A stretch of DNA of 64,000 nt from Flabesymbios commensalis (lineage: Eukaryota > Annelida > Polychaeta > Terebellida > Flabelligeridae): contig OZ024908.1 in NCBI GenBank assembly GCA_964017125.1, forward strand, positions 65,201,993 to 65,265,992, given 5' to 3'. The notes beneath the pieces are model-generated. The model ran no database searches and was not told the DNA's origin. It saw only the letters and a program-made list of their open reading frames with translations. A program made the position numbers and the translations under genes. The stretch's first letter is position 1. The number at the start of each line of letters is the position of its first letter. This document shows, piece by piece, positions 1 to 11,180 of this stretch.

Positions 1-109
1 GTTTCTCTTTCAAAACAGGCATATTGATCGATATTTATAACATGCATAGGCCTATATGTATGCTTTAAAAGTGAAAGAAAGGTTCACATCGACAACAGAA
101 AGAACCCTA

Positions 110-215
110 ATGGGCACACGACGCTGTTGCGACGTTGAATCAACGTCATTGACGTTGATTCAACGTCGCAGCAACGACGTGCAATACCTCTGACAATGCC
201 CAGTGCTGAAATAAC
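110..215. repeat. Short palindromic element with GACGTTGA arms
   Basis: Almost perfect dyad around position 150: GACGTTGAATCAACGTC is followed by its mirror copy, within arms reading CGACG/TTGCGACG, and CCCAGTG lies at the right edge. It resembles the roughly 100-bp palindromes at about 2382-2492 and 47953-48050, which share a core with GACGTTGATC-like arms and a CCCAGTRAACAC-type end. Probably a tiny foldback MITE. Confidence 0.5.
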
Positions 216-260
216 CCTCACACCGCCAAGCACGACTATAGTCATTTCCAATTTGTTTTA

Positions 261-507
261 TTAACCCTTTAACCGCCGGTGCCGAATTTGTTCGTTTTTT
301 CACCTAATTATTACCACATTCATTACCGCCTTTTAAACATGTTAAAGCCATAATGTGACATAAATCAGCGAGATTTGAAAAAAGTTGATCTCCATTTTGT
401 CAAATCAGCATAATTTTCACTCACATGAAGTTGTGGAAATCGTCAGCGAGACACAACTTCAAGTGGGTGAAAATTCCAATTGAATAATTTGGCGGTTAAA
501 GGGTTAA
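261..507. mobile_element. piggyBac-like MITE, family A (with TTAA target duplications)
   Basis: A 239-bp element (265-503) has perfect 13-bp inverted ends, CCCTTTAACCGCC and its complement. It is flanked on both sides by TTAA (261-264 and 504-507), the target duplication and CCC-start typical of piggyBac. Inside lies a hairpin in which ACTTCAAGT-type arms flank a short loop (about 421-470). There is no coding capacity. A near-identical copy is at 46188-46425 and a reversed, older one at 1864-2088. The DNA on either side matches an uninterrupted repeat at about 29447-29600, so this MITE landed in an older repeat. Confidence 0.85.
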
Positions 508-660
508 CTGTTCAAATCACTGTTATTGTGAATGAAATGAGTGTTTAAACATCGTGATTTGCAAGTATGTGGTCTGAAATGAAACACATATTATGTGTAA
601 TTTTCACGAACTTGAAGTTGTGTGAAAATTAAAATTATTTGCCCAAGTATCTAGATTTAT
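508..660. repeat. Remnant of an older interspersed repeat interrupted by MITE A
   Basis: The segment with GTGTTTAAACATC and then GATTTGCAA recurs at about 29510, 30070 and, diverged, 34530. The left part of the same repeat (CACGACTATAGTCATTT) lies at about 230, before MITE A, and again at about 29447. An inner CTTGAAGTTGTG arm is present near 612. It looks like a non-coding DNA-element relic. From 660 to 1107 I see no gene. Confidence 0.55.
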
Positions 661-1114
661 GACGGTAATGTTAAATGACACATAATGTGGACCAACTAAT
701 TGATATTATTTTTGTCTCTAGTTCCCGGGGAGTAATGCGGTAGGGGCCTACACATCCACGAAATGTCAGAGATTTAAAAAAAATATCCTGCAATGTACAC
801 TACAAATGAAAACCTGACTTGCTGTCAGTGAACTCATTATTATTAACTAGCCCCTTGTGCATCTTTTATATGTCTTATAACAGCAACAATATGATATAAG
901 GTGGTTTCTACCGACAGAAAGTCAATAAATAAGGGCCCACTTCTAAACTTTTTTGCTGCAAAATATAATTTCAAAATATTTATAGCTAAGCCTACACAGT
1001 CATATAACTTAGTAGGAAGCCTACAGATAAAGCGTTTTTAACGCTATTTTTTATCAGAATTTGCTTATGGGCTAACGTTAGTCTACATACATGTACATGT
1101 AACCCCGTATCAAA

Positions 1115-1369
1115 GGGGCGGGGGCCCTGGTGCAGTGGTTAAAGCTGCCTGCTTGGAAAGTCGGAGATAGCGCTCACTCGTAAAGTTTCAATATTCTGGT
1201 CAACCTCTGCGACCGAGAGGTGGTTTTCTCAGCCTCAGATCGCCAGGACTCCAATTTCGAATCCTGTGTCTGGAGGGCAGTGTCATCTTATTCATCTCAC
1301 CATCCTCAGGAGGTTCTCCTGGCCCAGATTAGTCTATATGTGGCCTAAAACCCCATTTCATTTCATCTT
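1115..1369 (+). mobile_element. tRNA-derived SINE, copy 1
   Basis: The head GGTGCAGTGGTTAAAGC resembles a pol III A box. A TTTCGAATCCTGTG segment resembles a B box further in, and the element ends in an ATTTC-type short repeat tail. TATCAAA occurs at both edges (1108-1114 and 1370-1376) as a target duplication. Three more copies are in this window, all on the minus strand (5636-5900, 38096-38412, 62456-62778), sharing the CCTCAGGAGGTTCTCCTGG block near the 3' end. Non-autonomous; probably moved by a CR1/L2-type LINE. Confidence 0.75.
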
Positions 1370-1859
1370 TATCAAACGGGCGTAGGCCTATCTGCCACAA
1401 AGTGGTACATATATTTATGGCATTTTTACAACAAGTTGGCGACTATGAACTCAAGCCTTGCTGTAAAACTGTAACCCACATATTTAGTGCATTCATACGT
1501 AGATCATTTTTTCTTCTCAGCCATTTTTTTTCTATAAATCGAACGACAAACAACAACACGTCAACGCAAGATCTTCACTGACGTCGCTACAATATTTACA
1601 CACTGTGCGATAAAAAGCGGCATTGCATTCAATGAGTATTGTGACGGACACGTTTTCTATTGGGCGTGTTTGTTGTTTTGTGGGCGCGTTTGCTGCTTTG
1701 TGCTGGACAACTGTCTGGATCATTGTTGCAGTCCATGTGGTGCATGTCTACAATAATTGTCTACCTTTTGGCGAGCAGACAAACGCACATTACATGGCCG
1801 AAGGACTCCTATATTTAGACCACAAAAGACACTAGGAAGATCGAGACTTTAAGCATTTG

Positions 1860-2092
1860 TTAACCCTTTATTCAATCTGAATTTTCACACACTTGAAGTT
1901 CTGTTTCGCTGACGCGATCCACAACTTCAAGTCAGTGAAAATTATTTAGATTTGACTAAATTGAGGTCAACTGTTTCTAAATATTGCTAGGTGATGTCAC
2001 ATTTTATCTTTAACATGTTCAAAAGGTGGTACATAATGCGCTAATAAAAAATGAAAACCCGAATATATGCGACACCGGCGATTAAGGGTTAA
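1860..2092. mobile_element. piggyBac-like MITE, family A, older copy (reversed)
   Basis: TTAA lies at 1860-1863 and 2089-2092, with CCC after the first and GGG before the second. The right end CACCGGCGATTAAGGG is the mirror of the left end of the 265-503 copy, so this one lies in the opposite orientation. The inner hairpin has CACTTGAAGTT and AACTTCAAGT arms (about 1890-1940). About 225 bp; no coding capacity; ends more diverged than the other two copies. Confidence 0.7.
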
Positions 2093-2381
2093 TAAAGTTT
2101 TTGAAAACAAATACAAATACCAAAAATGTGTTGAGAAGGTCACCAGAAGGTACTGCTGTATATCCACAAAATTAGTCTATATTATAATTATTACCCATAT
2201 GCGATCAATTTATTGATAATCTTCACCTGGTATACTTGTAGGTACTGCCTTTTGGCCTAGTAGGGTAGCGTTATGCCCATCGACTTCTAGTCCGAAATAA
2301 CATACTCTGTAGACGTATACTCGATACAGAATCTGTAATTTAATTCGAAAAGCTGCGCTCCGATCGATGGCGCAATGAATT

Positions 2382-2492
2382 GACCTAGCAAAAACAAAAC
2401 ATTTGCATAACATTTGTACAGCGTCGGCCCAATGTCTTTGACGTTGGTCAACAATGTACAATAGTTATACAAATGTTTTGTGTTCACTGGGA
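2382..2492. repeat. Roughly 100-bp palindromic MITE
   Basis: Inverted arms read ACAAAACATTTGCATAAC at the left and GTTATACAAATGTTTTGT at the right, around a GTCGGCC...GACGTTGGTC centre, ending in TTCACTGGG. The same architecture occurs at 47953-48050. No coding potential. The open frames that overlap it are by-products of the palindrome. Confidence 0.6.
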
Positions 2493-3700
2493 AGACGTCA
2501 TTGTTTGATCAATTATTACCCCCGCCCAGGAGTTTGTGTTTTTTGTCGTGTTTCGTTTCGTCTTCCCTACATCAGCCAGGATAGAATGACAGACCAAGGT
2601 TTTCTATTGATTTTAGATATTATTTTCCTTTGGTTTGGATCAACGTCGGCGGAGTGTTGATAGAACTTATATGATGTCAGCCTAACATGTAACCAGCGTT
2701 AAGCCACGCACCGTGTGAATACCGAGATCAAAAATATGTAAGTTTAGTTTGATGTCCTGATAATCTCTTGGAAGACACTATCAATTATTGTAGGCCTGTG
2801 ATTAACATGAATACTATTTTATATTACCTGATATAATACTGTCCGATAGAACATAGATTAGAACAATACTTTGACATACCAACATCTATAGTCTGCCGTT
2901 AGAAACAGGAAAATTGTAATGAATTGTCAACTAGGCTGTTGTACACTCATTTGACAGCGTCGTAGACGGTCGGCCAACATTGAATCAGCCTGGGGTGAAT
3001 GTCTCATGACTAAGTGGTGCTGCGGTTTGCTTGTGGGTAAAGAGGGTGCAAATGACTTAAAAAACGGATCGAACGCACGACGAAGCGCCTGTTCTTAGGG
3101 GCCGATGATCGAGGATTGTAGTTTCTAAATAGTCTAAAAAACGAAGCTCAAAATTGATATCTAGTGTAAAAAAACGAAATATACTAGCTATAAAAAATTA
3201 ATAGCGACGTTTATAAACAAAAGTCATATGTACGTCGTTGTCACTAGATATAAAAGGGAGAGGTGTTTTATATGACATAAAGCCGATTTTCAGACTGACA
3301 TTGAGCCTTGTGAAAAACAGGCGTCAGTGATTTTCTGACTAGCGGCCTATCTAATTTTATGACAAACGGGCCTTCTGACTTACGGGTCATCTGATTAAGA
3401 AGCGACACCAAAAATTACTCAATTATTAATTGAGTAATTTAACTGAATAAAAAGGACTATTATTGTCGCGGTGTAATGGTTATGTTTTTTATGGGGAAGG
3501 ATGACATGGATGCATGGTGCCTAAAATTACACAAAATTCTTGCAATGGTATAAATGCACCTCTGTAAATATATAAAATGCAGTTGAGCTGAGTTTTAATA
3601 GTATAAATGCACCCCTCTAAATATATTTGGCATAAAAAGAACCGCAACAAATTAATAATGTGCTTATTTCGTGTAATTTAGTTAAAACCGTTTGATTGTT
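2493..3700. other. No gene recognised
   Basis: AT-rich sequence without a convincing open frame, RNA gene or terminal repeat. A short palindrome, ACTCAATTATTAATTGAGT, lies near 3417. Confidence 0.4.
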
Positions 3701-4258
3701 TTAAAGGGACCCCTTGGGATGAGACATTTTCAATGTTGTCAATTTTGAAAAATTAATTTATATGAAGCTATATAGCCTACTGATCTTAGCTAAAAATACG
3801 AAAAAGTCAAAAAACAATTTTAAAGCACCGAAAAAGAGCGAAATAGTTGTATTTCCAGGTCGTATATTGCCATGTAAACAAAACAAGTCAGCAATATTAA
3901 GCACTTTCCATCACATATTCCCACGTATCAGACGGTAAGATCAGAGCAGTCGCCGCTAATTGGGGGATAATTGGTGTCTCATAGTCAGGACACGGGAGGA
4001 CACACCTGCAGCACTGATTGTCTACCCAACGCTGGGCCGATGCCATCAGCATGTGGCCCAATGCTGTGAAAACATTCAATCGTCCTTCAGGTATACAAAT
4101 AGTTTGTTTGGGTTTCTTCTGGTTTCATAGAAATGTTGATTAAAAATATTTGTAAAAATATGAAAATTCTGAAAAAAATAAAAACATGATCCGTGGGATA
4201 CACTACTTCAGTGCGGAAGTAAAAACGAAATTGATGTCATCCCAAGGGGCTGCTTTAA
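3701..4258. mobile_element. TTAA-flanked non-autonomous DNA transposon (550 bp)
   Basis: TTAA lies at both edges (3701-3704 and 4255-4258). The inverted ends are AGGGACCCCTTGGGATGA and, on the other strand, AGCAGCCCCTTGGGATGA. There is no coding frame. A truncated relative lies at about 48250-48535 in an intron of the GREB1-like gene. They share the blocks around ACAAATAGTTTGTTTGGGTTT and the following run to the CATGATC segment. TTAA target use suggests piggyBac-type mobilisation, but the end sequence differs from family A. Confidence 0.7.
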
Positions 4259-5635
4259 ATATTGTTTTCAGATTGCCAGAAAAAAAGGTTAATAGGGCCT
4301 AATACTGAGATTTAACATAAGATTTCAAGACACATAATAACCTCTGATTGGCCACAATGGGAGAGATAAGGACAATTAATGCACTGCAGATCCCTGTGCG
4401 GTATATTATAAAAACGTGTGTTTTGCGAAGATGGTAACGTTATGTGGTGAGCTAGCCAAGCGGCAAAAATTAACGAGTGACATCATTCAATTGATGAACG
4501 CAGTGCAACATGCAGAAATGGGTCATACGCACTACTGTGGGTGACCCACTTCAAAAAACACGACAGATACTCATCTTCAATAACCATGTAATGAGTGGTA
4601 TATTTCAGTTTATTGAAGGATATAAATGCCCCTAAAAGGTAAAATGACCTTGCTATGACCTATCTCTAATTTTTTAAGAAGGTTTTATTTTGGTAACTTT
4701 CAAATCCTGAAGTTGTGTGGCATTGAAGTAGGCCTATAGATGTACATCATGTAAAATTATTTTAAATATATATCTATTATTTTACTTGTGGTTCTATTTA
4801 TACTTGAATACGTGATATTTGTTTCTTGTTATTGTATGCTAACAGTCGCCAGTGAATAGGAAAAAATTAATGTAATGTAAATATTCTGTTTATCAAAACA
4901 CCAGCCATATATATACTGTTAAAGTTCACAGCATTTTAGAATCATAAGTTTTTTATTGAACAATCGGGGTCTGACTGACTATTTATTTTGTTTATTTAAT
5001 TTTAATTTAATTGTGTTTTTTCCAAAACATGTACAAATTGTGTTTTTTTAGAGGCAATTTCAGATTTCACAATTTGCCGAATCATAGTTTTGACACTCTA
5101 CACACTAGAAAGTTTTCAAGGTAATTTCGGGTAAATTCAGGATCTGTTGATATCTCCATTTTTTTAATCTGCGATTTACGCCTCATTTCGTCAGATCGTG
5201 TCACATACTGTATTCGAGTGTATTGAATTGATACATTAGGCACGCTAGGATGAACATGGTGAGCAAGCTTATGCACAAAGGGTCGAAGTGACGCTGACCT
5301 AATTGTGCTATGTTTAATGGTATTAGTCGTATTTATATACTTGCATGGCAATACATGTTATATGTCTCACAAAGTGACCTTCGACTGGCCACCAAACATG
5401 TTTGATACCCTTTACATACCCATGGAGCAGCTATGATTATATGTTTAATAATATTACACAATAATCATTTTGATATCAGATCAGATCATCTCTGACTAGG
5501 ACGTGGACACAGCTGCTTATAATAATAATATAAAGATCGATATAAAGATCGATTGTTTAATATAAATGAGTGAAAGAATGAATCATTCAATGCTTATTTA
5601 ATTGAAGGGGATTAATATCACTTTATGAATATACA
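4259..5635. other. No gene recognised
   Basis: AT-rich. An 89-codon open frame on the minus strand (5082-5351) shows no recognisable domain, and nothing around it suggests an exon. No repeat structure was noticed. Confidence 0.35.
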
Positions 5636-5900
5636 GATTCAACTGTGCCAGGATAGTATCCTGAGGATGGTGAGCTGAATCAGATGGCATGCCCTCCAGA
5701 CACAGGATTCACAATTCCAACACTTGCTGACTGAGGCAGAGCACGCTACCTCACGGTCACGGAGGCTCCACACAATACTGAATAGTTCCTAGTGGGGCAG
5801 GGAAGAAACAATTTGTTTCATCGCAACCTGAATAGCAGAACGAGGGCTACGGAGTGACAAGCCCTCAGCGTTAACCACTACCCCAGGAATGAAATGGTGG
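5636..5900 (-). mobile_element. tRNA-derived SINE, copy 2
   Basis: Shares with the copies at 1115, 38096 and 62456 the block GTATCCTGAGGATGGTGAG, the segment with CTCCAGACACAGGATTC, and a head that on the minus strand reads like TAGTGGTTAAC. More diverged than the other copies; target duplication not seen. Confidence 0.6.
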
Positions 5901-6884
5901 ACATGCTGCAGCGAAGCCTATGTGGATCCACCCCTCCTCTCAGACTCAGAGTGGATTATCATTATCAGAATCCGTACACCTATTAGGCTATCCAGGAGCT
6001 ATAGGACACCGGGACCCCTCACGTACTCAGATCCATGTTGACTACTGTTTCTAACGAGAGCACGGTCAACACGCTCCGGTGTGGCAAGGACGTAGCTCTG
6101 GATCTCCCCCCCCCCCGTCCCCGGGATCGGCCGCGTCGCGCTACTCATGCTAGTTGACAATCAGGATTGGTTATGCAAAGTGGACAATAAGTGGACCCTT
6201 GGAGTACAGGTGGGATAGGACCCGAATTGTGGATTATCCCGAGCTGTTACCTGGATAAGAATTAACGTGAAATTATCTATGATTTTCCTTCATATCCGAT
6301 TTATTTGCTGGAAACTGCTTTGTAACATTGAGAAATCGTGTGAAGAAGATTGTACGGAATCATAGATAATTACCACACAAGACGGGTTGCTGAGAGCGGC
6401 AGCTATCAGCAACCCGTCTTGTGTGGTAATTAAAAGAGCTGGCGTGCATGGGCCTCCAAGGGTTAAGGCGGATTAAAAGCTTCAGGTGGAATGGTGTTGA
6501 GTACTGATCCCCGTGTGGAGGGTAAAGTTATATATAATCTTCGGTTATAGACTTGTACACTGCGCATACATGGACACGCTGCAGGCCGTCAGATCGTGTT
6601 GCACGTCGGCGTGGTGTGTCAGTGTAACAAGACAGCCTCGGTATAACCCATCGAGGGAGACGATCCCAACATCTCTCTTCAGTTTTCCAAGGCCCCTCAG
6701 GATGCCATGTCGATTGTTTTACAAGGTAGTTATTTTGGTGAATGTAAACTTCTCACAAAGTAATATTTCATTGCTACTCGACTGAAGTGTTGCAAGTTTG
6801 TAATGATGATAATTTGTGGTCTATGTGGCATAATGTTTCCTATGATGGAGAATATACGTTGCTGAATCTCTTCAGTAGTCTAGT
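5901..6884. promoter_or_regulatory. GC-richer leader region upstream of the 417-codon frame
   Basis: GC content rises here, with a poly-C run near 6108 and CGCGTCGCG just after. TCTTCAG (6863-6872) just before the ATG at 6885 looks like a splice acceptor, and ACAAGGTAGT (about 6721-6730) like a donor. The stretch may therefore hold the promoter and a 5' untranslated exon of the downstream gene. Inference only; no TATA box or transcript is visible. It contains the perfect hairpin at 6367-6432. Confidence 0.3.
6367..6432. repeat. Perfect 27-bp inverted repeat (hairpin, 12-nt loop)
   Basis: Bases 6367-6393 are exactly complementary to 6406-6432, with a 12-base loop (6394-6405). The arms begin TAATTACCACACAAG. 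A perfect arm implies either a recent origin or selection on the folded form. It lies about 450 bases before the ATG of the 417-codon frame, perhaps in its promoter or leader. Confidence 0.9.
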
Positions 6885-8138
6885 ATGGAAGTGCTTAGTG
6901 GTGAGACGCGGCGACGTTTGGCTCATCTGCATCTGAAAGATGTGGACGTAAATGTAGCTGACCATCATAATCTGTCTCCACCAGGGACTTACGCTTCGTC
7001 CGGAGAATATCCATCTGAATTATCTCGTGACGACTCTCACAGCGGTGACATCACCCGGAATAGTGGCAGACCGATGGCGGCTCGAACCTCGAGACATGCA
7101 GATCGGCGTCAACAGGATCAAGATGGAGCTGCGGAGTATGAGTGTCCCTCAGAGGCCGCGGATGTTAAATCCGAAGGAAAACAAAAGATTCGAAGAAAGA
7201 AGAGGAAACGGAGACACGGAGGAGGAGCTGGACCTTGTGGTTCATGTACGTCAACACCAGGGTACAGTAAACTTCTTCAACGTAGACCCCCTCGTCTATC
7301 TAGTGCTCCTGCCAAGATGACGAGAGATGGGGAGTCCCCCGAGAGAAGGGAAACCCCGCTAATACAAACTAGAGAACGCCCAGAGCGAATATCTACTCCT
7401 GCTTCTGGTGCTTCACCAGCAGCTGCTTCAAACTCTAAAGTGAACGTGTCCAATGCTGCCTTCTCACAATGGGCACGCAATCAAATGCTTCTCAAATACT
7501 CTGGAATTAATCGCGCTGGGTCACAACCCGTAGACAGCTCAAAGACCTACGGCAGTGTAAATGTACGGGAAGACGTCAGTGCTTCCCGGCCTATTTCCAG
7601 AGATAAGGCGGTCAGTGCGACGGTGGAAAAAGATAATCAATTATGGAACAAAAGTAGCGGTAACACATCATGGGTACCCCAAGGACAATTCCCTACCACA
7701 TCGCAAAATAACCAGAAAGTTCAAACTCGCAGGCTGGGTGAGCTACGCTTTCGTACTGATCAATGGGCACATAAATCGAACTCCTGCTCAGAAGAGGATC
7801 AGGGAGGCAAGGTGTATCAATCTAAGACGTTTATGTTTAACCCCAGTCTTAATATTATGAACGCCTTGAGGGTTTCTAATATCTCACGTAGCTGCGTATA
7901 TAGTTCACCAAACAGGAGTAATAGTTCACAGTTCTCACAGTGTCTTCAGAACTACAGCCAGGACGAGGAACGTATCACACCTCCAATTATATGTTTTAAT
8001 TCTGATGACAGACTTGATGTGCGCCCCATTCTCAAGAGTGCAGACTCACTCCGAAGAAGTACGTCGCTGCAGAGTAAATCTGTACGTTTTCAAATGCCAG
8101 AGAACAGACGTGATCTGGCACAGCAGATCGATGTCTAA
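6885..8138 (+). CDS. Disordered basic protein with PP1-docking motif (unrecognised gene or 3' exon)
   Basis: A 417-residue frame, much longer than chance in this AT-rich window, with more GC than its flanks. I do not recognise the family. The protein is low in hydrophobic residues and rich in Ser, Arg, Asn and Gln, so probably disordered. A basic run (residues 100-110, KIRRKKRKRR) looks like a nuclear localisation signal. Near the C-terminus PILKS (381-385) precedes KSVRF (398-402), which fits the protein phosphatase 1 docking consensus [RK]-x-V-x-[FW]; many PP1 regulators carry such a motif. There are no membrane segments or signal peptide. The ATG at 6885 follows a possible acceptor (TCTCTTCAG), so an upstream coding or untranslated exon is possible. 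Role inferred: nuclear PP1 partner; function otherwise unknown. Confidence 0.55.
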   Translation: MEVLSGETRRRLAHLHLKDVDVNVADHHNLSPPGTYASSGEYPSELSRDDSHSGDITRNSGRPMAARTSRHADRRQQDQDGAAEYECPSEAADVKSEGKQKIRRKKRKRRHGGGAGPCGSCTSTPGYSKLLQRRPPRLSSAPAKMTRDGESPERRETPLIQTRERPERISTPASGASPAAASNSKVNVSNAAFSQWARNQMLLKYSGINRAGSQPVDSSKTYGSVNVREDVSASRPISRDKAVSATVEKDNQLWNKSSGNTSWVPQGQFPTTSQNNQKVQTRRLGELRFRTDQWAHKSNSCSEEDQGGKVYQSKTFMFNPSLNIMNALRVSNISRSCVYSSPNRSNSSQFSQCLQNYSQDEERITPPIICFNSDDRLDVRPILKSADSLRRSTSLQSKSVRFQMPENRRDLAQQIDV

Positions 8139-10540
8139 TAAGGAATATCAAGTGGTTTGAGTTTCAAGTGTTTTTTTTAAGAGTTTTCAGTACGTGATTT
8201 AAAAGTGGAAGAAGTGTGTGTTATATTTGTTTGTTTTACAATTTTTTCTCAAGTAACTTTATCAGAAGTTCTACATAAAAATCGATGGGATAAATGGATA
8301 TTGACAACTAATGACTGTGCTGTAAACTTATCTCACTCAATAGTAACCAAAAACAATAGAAAAATTATGCTACAGATTTCAGATTATACGCTGATATGAA
8401 TATCTATTTGTTGGAATTGAAAGTAAACTTAGTATACTTATTTTAATACAGTAGTCATTGTTTCTTTTCTTTTGTGGGTGTTTAATTATCAAACGTTCTA
8501 TAAAATACATTATTATTTTCGTTGGTATGTTAATAGTCATGTCAATGTTGATATTTTTAAATATCAGCATAGACTGGACAATCATAAAGTTTTGATCATT
8601 AATTCGTCCAAATATAATATTTTACCCTCAACCAATGTGGCTCAGCCTGTCACATGGCGATATCAACCAATCACCGCCGTCATTCAGTTGTTATTTAAAT
8701 TAGGGGGTGGGATACCATACTTAGGCCAACGTACCTGATCAGGTATGATACAAAAAAAAACGCCAACCCATGTTTAAACCTACGCTTATGGTTTCAACAA
8801 TAATTGCGAGATGTATTTGCAAATGTAAATTTTACTTAGTAATACCCAACATGCAGTAAAATAAGTAAAATCAACCTGGTTCTCAGTTAAGTAGACTGTA
8901 ATGGCATAGAAAATTGTTTATAGATATGGATAATCTTTATAATTACACGTAGGCCTACATATAATTACATTCTACTTACGATCAATATCAGCAACAACTG
9001 TTTGACATGGGATTGCAACAAGGCTCTGCATTACATCCGCATGCAGGAATGCAGATGGCTGAGATTTATTACATTTAGATAAGTAAAATGCCACCCTGGG
9101 GATATCTCAGGCAACCCACTGTTCACAACAATGTCATGTTGACATGTAATGCACCGATCCACAATATAGCTTGATAGTTGGCCCTATTGAAATTAAGTTT
9201 TAGAGCATCTTGCTTTGATGTCGATTTTTCCACATATATTTTTCCTTTCGGAAAGAGATCATTTTGTAGAAAACACAGGAAACATTAAATTTTGTGGGTC
9301 AATAAATAAATTTAATAATTCAGTTGATAATATTATCAACCATTGATATTACTAGTTCCTAACTAGCTAGCCTTCATGTAATGATAATATTACAATAAAA
9401 AATCAGATTATTATTAAAGTATTAGTATTAAAGTATTAGTATTAAAGTATTAGGTGAAATAATATAAATTGAACGTGTTAAGTAAAATAATATAGATTGT
9501 ATTCACTACTAGTCTGATACTGTTAAAACAATGTTTCACAGTAAGTTTCTCAGTGACTGTTTGCCACATGAACAAATAATTATAAGAATTACCAGGATCA
9601 CAATGACTTAACTACAAAGTGTTGAATGTAGAAAAGGGGTTATTTGTTCAGAAACAAGGTCCCGCAAACGACAGCATGCGCTAATTGCTAACAAAATCAC
9701 ATCTCCGAAACAATACCCATTTTGCGAGTTCTCATCGCTGAGTGCAGCATGTGCTGACATCAGGAGAGTGGGATGACTCCTGAAAAGGGCCTTATCACAG
9801 GAGAATATGCAATCAAAAACGAGGTTGGATGGGGAGGATGGTGGCTGTTTTCCATGTACACCTTATGATTCTTGTCAATTTTGCAAGCGGATTAGTAGTG
9901 ATGCGTCTCCATGAAAAAAGAAAGAAAATCACATGGGAAAAGAAAGAACCTTGAATCAATTTTGCCGCATGTTTAATAATGGCGAGCCGGCAAAGTCAAA
10001 ATTGTATTGAAGTGACAGTGTAATCTACAAATTTGTTTGCCATGCGTGCCTCCACCAAACATATCTTGTCTTGTTTTTTCTACACCGCCAGGAAAATCAG
10101 GAGCAGAGTATAACGTACACAGAAAATTCTGGCTGAATAAACGTCAATTTGTTTAATAAAAAAATTGTTTAAGACGATGTAGCATAAGTTTTGTATCTTC
10201 GCTCAACGTTATAACTAACAACGGTTTTTACAGTACAAATATTCGACATTAATAAGTTGACGTTTAGGTATCGAATTATTTTAATTGTATTAAGTATGTA
10301 TATTATTCCAACTCTCGTGTTTCAGATTGTGTAATTTGATACACTTAAGATAAAAAATGTCGTTGAACATTATTTATGTTTTCACAACTTAAAATTGTTC
10401 TAGAGGCTTTATTGAAAACGTACAAAAAAATTCCATCTTTTGTTATTTTGGATGTTTATAAAATTATGTCAAAGAATAAATATTATGATGACAAACAACA
10501 CCAATCTATATCGTTGCGGTAAGAGCTCTTGACCTGTACT
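8139..10540. other. No gene recognised (AT-rich)
   Basis: Immediately 3' of the 417-codon frame and probably holding its 3' untranslated region. Only short frames are present. A short direct repeat, ATTAGTATTAAAGT, occurs two to three times around 9420-9450. Confidence 0.35.
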
Positions 10541-10544
10541 GACC

Positions 10545-11180
10545 CTTTGTGATTGGGCGATTGGTATACGTGTTTATCTCCTCGGATATTGCTCATTATA
10601 AACCATGTAGACTGTACGTGTTGATATAAAAATAATTAAATTTTGTTGAGTCTTGATACATATATTGTCAACGATGTGATTGAGACTATGCATTACCCAA
10701 GAAGGAAAAAGACGGATTAAAAACAGGCTACGTGAGATTGTTCTGAAACGTCTATTTTTTATTCCACCCAGTAAAACTTGGTTAGCTTTGGTTTTTTAAT
10801 GAAATTATGTCAATGTAAAAGCATGATAAAAAAACACACACAGATAAGGTTTTGGCCTTTGCCGACTTTTGTAATTAGGCAATCGATACACATGTTTTTC
10901 TCTTCTGATATTTTTCATTATAAACTGGACGTTTTAATAAATAAATACTCATGTGTTATTGCGTCTTGGCGAATATATTTCCAATGATGTCATTACACTC
11001 TACTATTTTGACTATGCAATTTTGTATCCAGCAAAAGGAACAAACCATGTTATAACATCATTTATCAATCGACTTAACTATACAGGCTATGTGTGATTGT
11101 TCTGAAGGACAATTTTTTATCCCATCACTTTCAATGTCTTTAAAACTTTTCATCAAATCTTCAAGTCGAACATTTATCCT
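10545..11180. repeat. Old tandem duplication of about 320 bp
   Basis: The stretch GGGCGATTGGTATACGTG (10554) with its following CTCCTCGGATATT...CATTATAAACC is matched about 321 bases later by AGGCAATCGATACACATG with CTCTTCTGATATT...CATTATAAACT. Both copies continue through an ATGATGTCAT/GATGTGAT segment to GGCTA(C/T)GTG(A/T)GATTGTTCTGAA. Heavily diverged. Loosely similar phrases (TTTCAGATTRTG, TTATTCTAGA) recur at 10318-10490 and 11450-11600, so the wider 10.1-11.9 kb stretch may be an older array. Confidence 0.5.

Noticed and set aside
6367-6432. Hairpin as a microRNA precursor
   Set aside because: Arms are perfectly paired and short, without the bulges and longer stem usual for animal precursors. 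No expression evidence, so kept only as a hairpin.
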